Assembly (NCBI RefSeq): GCF_030272615.1
Contig: NC_081413.1
Location: forward strand, 608,632,209 to 608,692,208
Source of the DNA: Cryptomeria japonica
Taxonomy: Eukaryota > Streptophyta > Pinopsida > Cupressales > Cupressaceae
Reading direction: 5' to 3'
Length of the DNA: 60,000 nt
In this document: one piece after another, positions 46,037-56,606 of the stretch
How positions within the stretch are numbered: the stretch's first letter is position 1
Layout: each line of letters opens with the position of its first letter
Notes under the pieces: model-generated
Seen by the model: the letters and a program-made list of their open reading frames with translations, nothing else
What the model was told of the DNA's origin: nothing
Database searches by the model: none
Program-made: the position numbers and the translations under genes

Positions 46037-46325
46037 TTTTCTGCATGTGGAGAAGTTTTTTGTCTATGCGGTGTAGTAGGCTGGATAGGTCTAGTTTTGG
46101 CTTATGTTTATATTTTAATGCTTATAGCCCTGCATGGCACTGGAAGTATACTCTGACTGGTATTATTTTATTGCTGATAAACTCTTGTAAGATGGTTTTT
46201 GTTTTTGATAGAGGTAAAAGGCTACTTCTGTGCTGATTGTTTGCGGACAATGGTCCTTCCATTGTTCTCTTAATTGTACCCATGGGTCAGCCCCCTCGAT
46301 TTTGGCTGCTTTTATTATCAAAAAC
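46037..46325 (+). other. LINE 3' UTR
   Basis: Non-coding tail ending ...gctgcttttattatcaaaaac before the target-site copy at 46326. The word catgggtcagc is shared with the 3' UTR of the ORF1-only LINE (near 20671), linking the two families. Confidence 0.75.
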
Positions 46326-46337
46326 AATTCTTGCCTA

Positions 46338-47408
46338 GTGCACTTGTTATTTTTTATTCAAAATTGTTCAAAACCCTTGAAAAATCCAAAAACAAATCAA
46401 CAATAGTATTTCACGAGAGTTAGAACCAATAGGGTTCTTACAACATGTATCATTAAGCAGTTTGTTGGATCGCATGTAATAAATATTTATGCAATTGGTT
46501 AGGAGTTAGGACTCTTAGCCAAATTGTGCTCTTTTATTTATGTTAATAAATATCTCCCTAGATACTGGGATTGAGAGGTAGTTAGTTGGAGACTTAGTCA
46601 TAAGGAAATTATATAAATAAGACAACCCTTTAACCTGAGAAGGTTAACAATTTCCTTGTCCTCATGTTATTAGTTGTGGTTTCTTTCATGAATAACATAA
46701 TCAATAAAGAATGATGCATTTCCAAGTTAAACTTAATTTTGTGAATCTATGAATGAGTACATACCCAAGGGGGTCAACTTGTGGTATAGCACTGTTGTAG
46801 TTGTTAAATATAGTAAGATTAAATTTTGTTTCATTTCTTAGACTAAGTTTTCTAAATTAGATTAAGTTCATTTCTTATTGTTTACTTTCCTGCAACATCT
46901 TAGTTGAACATCAATTAATTGAATTCATGTTATAAAACATTTGGATTACATAGTGTGATGTTTAATATTTCCTTGCAAAGATTAATTGTTTAGCATTTCA
47001 TTCTTATTACAATACTCTCTAGTTGTTATTTTTCCAGTATTTTATTTTGTTGTTATTTCTTGGAATTTTCATAGGATAGCAACTATAGGTAGACTTGTAG
47101 TGCACATACAATGCTACACCATTTCAAGTTTCATGTACCCTAGTTGATAAAATAAATGAAGTCTTTTAAGCCGTGATGAATTACTCAATCTAGAAAACCA
47201 TCACTAAGTTGTGAATTAACATTCCAATCTCAAGTGGAATTAAAAGGCTCTACATGAATTACAATCACAATTACATTTACATGTTAGCTTAAAATAAAGA
47301 TTATTGCAACTGCAAATCAGCCGCAAACATAAACCTTAAAATAAAATGTGTAATTAGGGCTAGTCAAATAGCCCACATGTTACTTCAAAAGAAATAACAT
47401 GATATGTG
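46338..47408. other. Intergenic, nothing recognised
   Basis: AT-rich, no coding or structured repeat. It continues across copia-3 at 57324. Confidence 0.5.
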
Positions 47409-47413
47409 GTTTG

Positions 47414-48125
47414 TGTTAATGCATTAGTAGCTTCTGCAAGATAAGACTTTCCTAACCCTTTAATCTTCTCTATTATGTTTTGGTTTACTCATCTATGCTA
47501 TTAGATTATCTGATTTATGCTTTCCGAATTGAATATGTTTATCAGACTGTAACATTGATCATGATTATGATATTGACATTGGATAAAGATGGATTAGATC
47601 GACGACTTGCTTAACATAGTTAAGCATCGATCTAAATGCTATTGGGCTAGTAACCCAATAGCATATTAATGTCGATTCATTTATGAATCGACATTAACAT
47701 ACTATTGGGGTATTAACCCGATAGCATATGTAATGCTATTCGTTATTGAGCTTGTTTGCTTTGATATTGATTCATTATTGGGTGTGTTTATATCGATCTG
47801 TTATCATTTACAATGGCACTGATTAGTTATCATAGACACCGAGTGGATCGGTTGACATTTGTAAGAGTCACGACCAAGTGACAACTTGGTCGGACATGTC
47901 TAAAAGACATGTCCGATCAAGGTGCCACTTGATTGTGACTACCTTACTATATATGCATCATTCAAAAGAAAGGGGATGACATTGAAATGGATACATGTTC
48001 ATCCTCCATACTTGCAGCAAAAGAAAGACAACAATATTATTGTCATAGTCATAATACCAAAATCTTAAATACACCATCTTGCATATAACTTGTTCATTAA
48101 ATTGGAAATTGCAATAACATTTACA
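47414..48125 (+). repeat. copia-3 5' LTR (712 bp) with hairpin ladder
   Basis: Contains seven consecutive inverted repeats between about 47593 and 47933, then a TATA box (CTATATATG, about 47947-47955). Ends TTTACA directly before the PBS. Confidence 0.95.
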
Positions 48126-48138
48126 TGGTATCAGAGCC
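48126..48138 (+). other. copia-3 primer-binding site
   Basis: TGGTATCAGAGCC directly after the LTR; complementary to initiator-Met tRNA. Confidence 0.96.
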
Positions 48139-48215
48139 AAGTTGATCAAACTTGAGGCTATTCAATTTTGTGAATAATTTAAGAACAAGGTTATATACTA
48201 CATCACATTTCTCTG

Positions 48216-48986
48216 ATGGCCAGCGCTATCAGATTCAAAGACAGACTCAGAGGTGGTGATGATTTTTCAGCCTGGAAGTTCAAAATCCAGATGATCTTAA
48301 AGGAGAACAAAGTGGATTCATTTGTTCAAACTAAAAATGAGCAACCTGGAAATGAACCTGACAAAACAACATGGATTGAGGGAAATGAAAAGGCCATAAA
48401 AATAATAGTTGATGAGGTGAGAAACAACATAATGCCCATCATAAGAAAACATCAGACGACCTATAAAATGTTCAAAGCACTTGAAAGCACATTTGAGATA
48501 ACAAATGCAAGTCGAACTCTGGCATTAAAATGAGAAATAAATCATATCACCATGAACAAGGGGGAGACAATCAACACCTGCTTTATGCAGATATCAATTC
48601 TAAGAGATGAACTAGCAACTCTGGATTATGAGATCCAAAGCAAATAGTTAACACTCATTGTTCTAGATGGGTTGCCTAGTGGATGGAGTACATTTGTCCA
48701 AGGCATCAGTGCAAGGTCCAAGTATCCTAAGTTTGAAAGATTAAGGGACGATTGTCTCCAAGAAGAATCGAGATTGAACAAGATGGGAATAAAACAAAAG
48801 AACATAGATGAAGACCTTCAAGTTCTAAATACTAACACAAATAAGACAACCAAGAAGAAGCAATTTAGGAAGAGGAAGGGTCATCAAGGCAAGAACACTT
48901 CAAAGAGAGACCTATCACATATTCAATGCTATAGGTACGATAATTTCGAGCACTTTGTTGCAAAATGTCCAGAGAGAGCCAAATAA
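48216..48986 (+). pseudogene. copia-3 gag relic
   Basis: The ATG at 48216 (MASAIRFKDRLRGGDDFSAWKF) lies only 78 bases from the PBS. The gag region continues FKALESTFEI, then a TGA at 48531, EINHITMNKGETIN and a TAG at 48645, then LDGLPSGWSTFVQGI. The nucleocapsid knuckle reads CYRYDNFEHFVAKC: the second Cys of C-x2-C-x4-H-x4-C has become Tyr and the usual Gly before His is Glu, so zinc binding would be lost. The frame ends at a TAA at 48984. Confidence 0.88.
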
Positions 48987-49039
48987 GCCACATTTGCCAG
49001 AGCAGGAAAATCTAAAAGAGAAGTATCCCAGAACTATGT

Positions 49040-50450
49040 CCTCTACTCAACACTTACAAGCCATGCATCAAATAAGTCTAACTCCTGGGTGATCGACAGT
49101 GGCTCATCCAGACACATTACAGGGTTTAGAGAAGTGTTAGACTCCATGACAGAGGATAATGATGAGGAAGTAACCATCGGAGATGATTCCTCACATCCAG
49201 TTAGAGGAATTGGTTCCTGCACCATCAAACTGAAGACAGACATATCATTGCAACTCAAAGGAGTACTATATGTCCCTGGCATCAAGAGAAATCTAGTCTC
49301 CATATCAGCCCTAGAAGATAACGGATACAGAGTAACCTTCATGGAGAACAAGGTGTTGGCTTGGCCAAGAAATTCTTCCATCAAGAAAGCTAAAGTCATT
49401 GGTCAAAGACAAGGCTATTTGTATGAGTTGTGCATAGAGCCCAACCTAGCCCTAATTCATGAAGCAACAAATGCAAATGACGTCTGGCATAGAAGACTAG
49501 GCCACCTGAATTATAGAGCTTTATCATCTATGGGAAACCTTGTCATAGGTTTACCTAAGTTGCAGAAATATCATTCAGAGGCATGCAAGGGATGTGCCCT
49601 AGGTAAAAATATCAAGGGTGCCTTCCATAATAGTACTAGGAAGACAAGCAAAGTTTTAGAGTTAGTTCATTCTGATGTATGTGGACCAATGTCTGTTCCC
49701 TCTCTAGGAGGATGTTTGTATTATGTAATATTTGTTGATGACTACTTTAGGAAAACTTGGATCTACTTTCTAAAGTGTAAAGAATCAGAAGAGATCCTTA
49801 GTAGGTTTAAGAGTTTAAATCACTGGCGGAGAACTACTCAGGAAATAAAATTAAAATCCTAAGGACTGATAATGGGGGGAATACACATCAAAATTATTTA
49901 AAGATTTTTGTAAAAACTCAGGGATTAAGAGGGAGCTAACAATACCTTATAATCCTCAACAAAATGGGGTAGCTGAGAGGAAAAATAGGACAATTGTAGA
50001 AGCTGCCAAAGCCATGATTCTTGATCAGAATCTAAATATCAATCTTTGGGTAGAAACAACTAACACTGCTGTGTATATACAAAATAGATGTCCTCACTCA
50101 CATCTTGAAGATAAAACTCCTAAAGAAGTTTTTACCAAACTAAAACTAGATATCAGCCACCTTAGGATATTTGGGTGTCCTGTCTATATACATGTACCTA
50201 AAGAGAAAAGACTAAAACTAGAACCTTCTGGAAAAAGGGGAATACTTGTAGGATATAGTGAAACATCCAAGGCCTATAGAATATATATACATGGTCAGAG
50301 AAATATTGAACTTAGTAGGGATGTAATCTTTGAAGAAGATTTAGCCTTCAGAAGAGCCCTAAGTACAATAGAGCCTGAAATCTATATCCCCACTCCTAAC
50401 ATAGAAGAAGATCCTACTACTGAGCTTCAGAGGGAGAATCTTGAGGAAAC
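49040..50450 (+). pseudogene. copia-3 protease and integrase relic
   Basis: Protease: NSWVIDSGSSRHITG at 49080-49125. Pre-integrase: WHRRLGHLNYRALSSMG then CKGCALGK at 49485-49610. Integrase core: ELVHSDVCGPMSVPS at 49660-49700 (Asp), FVDDYFRKTWIYF. The frame is lost near 49830-49890 where the TDNGG motif should be, then resumes YNPQQNGVAERKNRTI (Glu) at about 49945-50000 and runs WVETTNTAVYIQNRCPHS, KTPKEVFTK, GYSETSKAYRIY up to the nested insertion at 50451. Confidence 0.9.
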
Positions 50451-52362
50451 TGTTGGTGTCTATTTTATCATCTACCAAACATTAGGATACGATACCCGAA
50501 GGTATTCTATCCTCTCCTGAAAAATCACTACTGATTCCAAGGTCGATATGTACGAACAAGCGACTTTAGTGGAATAGCTTCTTGGGTAGTGTATGCTGAA
50601 ATTTTCAAGGGGGACTTACGTTTGACAAGTATTTTTGAACTGCTGGACTTAGATGGATTTAGCAATTTAGGCACTTCTTTTTTTTTTGGGGGGGGGGGGA
50701 ATTTTTTGGGATTTAGACTTTCAAAAGAAAGGGAAAAAGAGATAGGGTTTAGGAAGGCTAATCTAATCCTACGAATTTCAGAGATGATATCAACTAGGTG
50801 CTCTCAAGAAACCAAACCTTGCTTCACCATTTGATTCGGCTTGGGAGCTTGTCTTTTTTTAAATTTCTTCAGGAGATGAAATCCTTCGAGAAGTTGGAAA
50901 TTTATTTAACTTTTCCATATTTTCACCAAGTCTGAGAACTTTTCTTTCTTGATGCCTTGAGATTCTTTCAAGTGCCTCGAATTTGGAGAAGAAATCCCCT
51001 CATGAAGTTTTTCTCATACTTAGCCAAATTTTGGCCCTCTCTATACTTGGACGAACCTTGCTCATGGTCCCGTCTTCAATTCTAAATTTGGCTCGAAACT
51101 CCATTTGTGTTTTCTGTGATGATCCTACCTTCAATTGCCAATTTATGTTGTGTGGGAGGAGGGTAAAAGCCCTAGATAACCCCTTGCAAATATGAAATGA
51201 TGGGATCAAGTTGTTCAAGCATTCGTTGTGATCATGTCCTTCTTCTCGATACCCTGACATGCCTTCATCATAATTGAGGAAATTGGGATTTTCTTTGTGA
51301 AACATTTCCCATACTTAGCCAAATTTTGGCTATCTTCACGCCCAGATGAACCTTGCCTGTGAACTTGTCCTCAATCTTTTGTTTGGCTTGAAACTCCAAC
51401 TGTGATCTCTATGATGATCCCGCTTCTATTTCCTCCTGCGACCTGTAAAACCAAAGGAAAGTAAGTTAGAAATCTATCTTGGATTAAAGAAAATCGAGGC
51501 TGCGAACGCCTAAGTGTTTGGAAAATTTCACTTCATTTTCACACTTAGCCATGAGAATGGGATTTTCACATGTAAATTCTCCAACCTTCAAGATAACTGT
51601 GATCGTAATCCAACACCAAGTGTTATAACTCCGAAAATTTCTTATACTTAGCCAAAAAAATGATTTTCCTCCCTTAGAAATTCGAACAAATTCACTAAAA
51701 ATCATTTCTCAAACTCTGGAAAAACTCAAAAAATACATAAATCTGCATCATGAATTTAATTTCACCCTAAAAAATTCAGGAGAGATTCAATAATTCGTCC
51801 TTATACTGGTTGTCCTTCTCCAAAAATTTGTGAAACTTTTGTCAAAAAAGTTTATCCAACTTCCAGCAATATCCAAAACTTTCTCCAGATGAACTCCAAA
51901 CTGAAAATATTTTACTATGCTCTCCTTAATATTTTTGAACTTCTTGGTGTAGAAATGAAGTTTACAACGAAGTATTTGTAAATAAAGTTAAATCCTCAAT
52001 CAGAAACCCTTAAAATCTTCCAAATCATGTTTCCAATTTTAACTTCATTCTTTTGGAAAGTGTTGTCATGTTTCCAAATTCGAAGAAAATATCTTCCAAA
52101 AGTTTCCAATTTGGCTATAAGTTCGAAATATTTATTAATCTTCCAATATTCTCTTAAAAAAAACTTTCCATTTTGGATTTAAGTTCGAAATCCTTATCAA
52201 TCTTCCAATATTCTCCTCTTGAAAACTTTCTATTTTGGATTTATTTTGAGGATTTTTAATAATCCTTAGATATTTTCATCATTTTGGATTTAATTTTGAA
52301 ATCTCAGTGGATTTTGTGACATCACTGGCATCTTGTTGATTTTGTTTGACTTTTCAATGCGT

Positions 52363-53315
52363 AGGTGGACTTTTGAAATTTATCTCCATCTTCTCCAAGG
52401 TATGGCGGACTTTCGAGACCTTTCCTCATGGCTCTCTTCAAGGCAAAATTTTTGGCTAAGGCATGGGGCGGACTTTGAAGGTCTCTCCTCATGGCTCTCC
52501 ATCAAGGTGAAATTTTGGCTAAGGCATGGGGCGGACTTTGAAGGTCTCTCCTCATAGCTCTCTTTACCCTTGGCGGACTTTAAACTTGGCACCTGTTACC
52601 TTGCTCTCTTACTTTGGCGGACTTGGGAGAGGGCTCCTACATGACCTCCATCTTGGGCGGACTTTGGTGGTGTCCCCAACTTGGGCGGACTTCTATCACT
52701 CCTCCTCCTTAGCCTCCCAACCTTGGCGGACTTTGGAGGGCTCTCCACCTTGGCGGACTTTAGGCTAGGCTCCCACCTTGGCGGACTTCAAACCCATCCC
52801 CTAAGCGGACTTCAAGCAACCTCCCCTTGGGTGGACTTTGGTGTTAGCTCCCCCATGACCTCTCTAGCCTTGGTGGACTTTGGTGAGTGTTCCTTCATGG
52901 TCTCCATCAAGGTGTAAATTTGACTAAGGCATGGGGCGAACTTTGAAGTTAGCTCCCACATGACCTCTCTTCTTGGGCGGACTTTGGTGAGTGTTCCTTC
53001 ATGGCCTCCATCAAGGTGTAAATTTGACTAAGGAATGGGGAGGACTTTGAAGGTCCCTCCTCATGACTCTCCTAAGGCATGGCGGACTTTGAAGTTAGCT
53101 CCCACATGACCTCTGTAAGGCATGGCAAACTTTGAAGTTAGCTCCCACATGACCTCTCTTCTTGGGCGGACTTCTGACAAGGCTTCTCCATCACTTGACA
53201 TGCTTGGGCGGACTTTGAAGAGTGCTCCCACATGCTTGGGCGGACTTTGAAGAGTGCTCCCATGTGACCTCCCAACCCATGGCAGACTTTGAAGGTCTCT
53301 CAAGAGGGCGGACTA
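52363..53315 (+). repeat. Dispersed GGCGGACTTTGAAG array, about 24 copies
   Basis: The core GGCGGACTTT recurs about every 25-65 bases (for example 52404, 52465, 52530, 52573, 52655, 52725, 52975, 53084, 53208, 53238), all in one orientation, separated by variable phrases such as gctcccacatgacctct. Frames across it are repeat artefacts. Confidence 0.95.
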
Positions 53316-53633
53316 TATATGAAATATAACATTTAAGTACAAGAAAGAGAAAAGACAAATTGAAATACTCAATATGTCTTTTCTCTTTCTTATACTTTAA
53401 GTTATATTTCATATATATTGTCAAGATGTTTGAGAGTGGTTTTGGGCCTCTAGGACTAATAATGCAAAATCTAGTTTTTGGAGGATTCTCCAATTTTCCA
53501 GACTTAGTCAAATTTCAGGATCAGGATGACATTCCAAACTTAGCCAAATTTCAGGACATTTGAGGATCAAGATGATTTTTCGAGCTGATTATCCTTTGAA
53601 GGTGCCATGACCCCCTAAAATATAGGAACTTGG

Positions 53634-53970
53634 CTTTTTAGGTCAAAACTTGGAATTTTTGAGTTCCGGTCGAAGCTGGTCAGTGGCGCAAGTGTAAACA
53701 CTAGGTTTGCATCCTGAAAAAGCAAAAAGCCTAAAATCTAGGGATTTAGCTTTTTTAGATCAAAACTTGGAATTTTCAAGTTCTGGTCGAAGCAGGTCAG
53801 TGGTGCAAGTGTAAACCCTAGGTTTGCATCCCGAAAAAGCAAATAGCCTAAAATCCAGGGATTTAGCTTTTTTAGATCAAAACTTGGAATTTTCGAGTTT
53901 CGGTCGAAGTAGGTCAGTGGTACAAGTGTAAACCCTAGGTTTGCATCCTAAAAAAGCAAAAAGCAGACAT
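53634..53970 (+). repeat. 117-bp tandem repeat, about 2.9 copies
   Basis: The anchor tcaaaacttggaattttt starts at 53643, 53760 and 53877, giving a period of exactly 117 bp twice. Units share ggtcgaag..ggtcagtgg and taggtttgcatcc. Confidence 0.95.
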
Positions 53971-54350
53971 CCCTAAAAAATAGGAAAAACTTTCTAAAAA
54001 TAGCCATACCAGGGATCAGGCTGAAAATGCCAAAAATGAAACTTCCTAAAAAATAGGAAAAAAAAAAAAAAAACTTTCTAAAAATAGAAAGTTGTCCAAA
54101 TTCATCCAAATCGATTGCGATCTTCGTCCTTTGGCCTTTCTAAGAACTCTGGTGGTGTTCACACTTTAGAATCACATAACTTGCAAAAACTAACTTTCAA
54201 TCGTCAGGGCCTGAAATGCTCTGAACTGGACAAGGCTTGGTGAAACTACAACAAAAAGGTCATATGACACTAACAAAACCCTAGAAAGCAGGAAAAGAGA
54301 GGGTCCCCATTTGCAATGGGGCGATGTGTGAAAAAGGTCACAACAGAAAC

Positions 54351-56052
54351 TATAGGTGAAACTCCAATCCTACCTAGAGAAAACCTTAATAAAAGACCTC
54401 TATGGGCCACCAAGATTGTAGCAGAAGCTCAGAAGTTTGCTGCTCCTTTAAGAACCTTCAGGGAAAGCAAAAGACCTAATAAATTCATTAGCTATGTTGC
54501 TCTTATGAATGATCTCTCTAAAGTTGAACCAAATAATGTATCAGATGCACTTAAACATCAAGTATGGAAGGATGCCATGTTTGAAGAGTATTAGTCCATT
54601 ATGAAGAATGATGTTTGGGAGATCGTTCCTAGGCCTACTAAGAAATCCGTTGTTTCATCTAAATGGCTTTTTAAAATCGAACATGCTGCAGATGGCAGTA
54701 TTGAAAAGCACAAGGCCAAATTTTGAGCTAGAGGGTTCTCTCAAAGGGAAGGAATAGATTATGAAGAAACCTTTGCACCTGTAGCCAGATATACCTCAGT
54801 AAGAACAGTACTAGCCATTGCAATAGCAAAAGGGTGGAAGGTGCACTAGATGGATGTTAAGACGACATTTCTTAATGATGAGATCTCAGAAGAAGTCTAC
54901 CCAGAGCAACCTGAAGGATTTGAAATTCAGGGTGCAGAGTCTCATGTGCGCAGACTCAAGAAAGCTCTCTATGGGCTTAAACAGGCCCCCAGGGCCTGGT
55001 ATGAAATAATTGACACCTATCTCTCTAAACTAGGCTTCTCTAAAAATGATGCAGATCCAAATCTCTACTACAAACAAAATAAAGGTGATATGTTAATATT
55101 GATTCTATATGTTGATGACTTACTAATCACAGGAGAAGATCACCTCATAGATCAATGTAAGAAAGATTTATCTAAAGAATTTGATATGAAGGACTTGGGA
55201 CTCCTTCATTACTTCCTAGGTTTGGAAATATGGCAAAATTCTAAAAATATTATACTAAACCAAGGAAAGTATACCTTGGACATTTTGAAGAGATTCGGAA
55301 TGCATAACTGCAGACCTATGACCTCTCCCATGGAAACAAATTTACATAAACTTAAGGAAGCATCAGCAGAGTCACAATCCACTGACCCTACTCTCTATGG
55401 ACAGATGATTGGGTCCCCGATGTATCTGGTGAATACAAGGCCAGATATCTGTTATGCGGTCAATGCCTTAAGTCAGTTTATGTGTGAGCCTAAGGAAATC
55501 CACTTGATTCCAGTGAAACACATTATGAGATACTTGCAAGGTACTCTAAACCTTGGTCTCAAATATGAGAAAGTCAATCTAGACCTACATGAATTTATAG
55601 ACTCAGATTGGGCTGGGAGTGTGACTAACAGGAAAAGCACTTCAGGATGTTGCTTCAATTTAGGATCAACCATGATTTCTTGGATCAACTGGAAACAGTC
55701 TTTTGTAGCACAGAGTTCCACCGAGGCCGAGTACATTGCAGCTTCCATGGATGCTCGAGAGGCAGTATGGCTTAGGAAGTTGCTTGTGAGACTATTTGGT
55801 GAACCCATGAAACCCACTGTCATCCACTGTGACAACCGGAGCTGTATAAAGCTTTCTATAAATCCAGTATTTCATGACAGATCTAAGCATATTGAGATTC
55901 CATACCATTATGTACGAGAAATGGTAGACAAAAATGTGATCAAATTGGAATATGTTAGTACAGGAGATCAGACTGCAGATATTCTGACCAAACCACTTTC
56001 CAGAGTGAAGGTTGATCACTTCAGAAAAGGTTTAGGTATGATAGAAAGGTAA
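54351..56052 (+). pseudogene. copia-3 reverse transcriptase and RNase H relic
   Basis: After the insertion: RPLWATKIVAEAQKF, a TAG at 54592, KSVVSSKWLFKIEHAADGS, a TGA at 54724, [20 protein letters not shown], a TAG at 54847, then an open frame of 400 codons from 54850 to 56052. That frame holds MDVKTTFLNDE, KALYGLKQAPRAWY, LYVDDLLITGED (catalytic, about 55105-55140), the DILKRFGM connection, and RNase H (TRPDICYAV, FIDSDWAGSVTNRKSTSGC, AQSSTEAEYIAAS, HCDNRSCIKLSINPVFHDRSKHIEI) to the natural stop. This is the best-preserved retroelement frame in the window. The three stops upstream fall at former Gln or Arg codons. Confidence 0.93.
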
Positions 56053-56606
56053 TCTGCTTTGTAAATAAGATGTTTAATGTGTAAACTTCTTTTGTCATGT
56101 TGAGACATTCTGGGTTTCACCCCCTATGTTCATATCTAAGAGGTGACGATCTCTCAGATTATGAACACTTGTATGCAGACATCATAAGGTGATGATCTTA
56201 TGATTCTCTAAACCAGTTATCATGTTGGATCTTTGGTGTGTCATGGATGTGCCATGATGGAGTTGTGATAAAACATTTGTATCAAATGTTTGTGCACATA
56301 TCACAACCCGAATAAGATGAGAATCTAACCATCCTCATATGTTTATCCTTAGTATTGCATGGTTAGGCAATACTGATATCACGTGTTCAGGTGATATCTT
56401 GTCATAATGAAATGATGAATCTTTTATATCACATGGTTAGGTGATACTCTATGTCACATACTTAGAGTGATGTTTTATATTTGTATCTTATGTCCTGATG
56501 GTACTTCATATCATATGTATAGATGATATATATTCTTGGAGACTGACATTATGGAAAAGAAATGTGATGCAGGTTACTTTATCTATCTTCCAAATCTAAG
56601 AGGGAG
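56053..56606 (+). other. copia-3 3' untranslated region
   Basis: 550 bases between the pol stop and the polypurine tract. It contains several imperfect copies of a word around ggtgatat/ggtgatac (56190, 56390, 56440, 56520), giving weak internal repetition. No ORF. Confidence 0.6.

Larger units (their letters stand above)
38356..46325 (+). mobile_element. L1-type LINE, apparently full length, with three ORFs
   Basis: The 12-bp word aattcttgccta is repeated exactly at 38344-38355 and 46326-46337 and brackets the whole unit as a target-site duplication. Inside are a 5' UTR, ORF1 (DUF4283 plus zinc knuckle), ORF2 (endonuclease, RT, zinc region, RNase H), a spacer, a further intact ORF of 454 codons, and a 3' UTR ending tattatcaaaaac. 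The 3' UTR phrase catgggtcag also occurs in the ORF1-only LINE near 20671. Length 7970 bp, longer than a usual plant L1 (6-7 kb), the excess being the third ORF and its spacer. Confidence 0.85.
50451..54345 (+). mobile_element. 3.9-kb non-coding LTR-type element nested in copia-3
   Basis: Starts TGTTGGTGTC and ends CACAACA, flanked by a 5-bp TSD gaaac (50446-50450 and 54346-54350). Removing the insert and one TSD joins the host element in frame (LEET to IGETPILP). No gag or pol motifs and no second LTR inside, so it is either a very long solo LTR or a non-autonomous element. It contains the GGCGGACTTT array (52363-53315), a 117-bp tandem repeat (53634-53970) and homopolymer runs (T then G at 50680-50699; A at 54058-54073). 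Its start resembles 25731. Confidence 0.85.

Noticed and set aside
10517-48138. TGGTATCAGAGC sites as tRNA genes
   Set aside because: Only the 12-13 bases complementary to the tRNA 3' end are present, next to LTRs. They are primer-binding sites, not genes.
52333-53303. Frames rich in GLSSWLS and GRTL on the plus strand and SKSAP on the minus strand
   Set aside because: Translation of the GGCGGACTTT array; present on both strands and in several frames.
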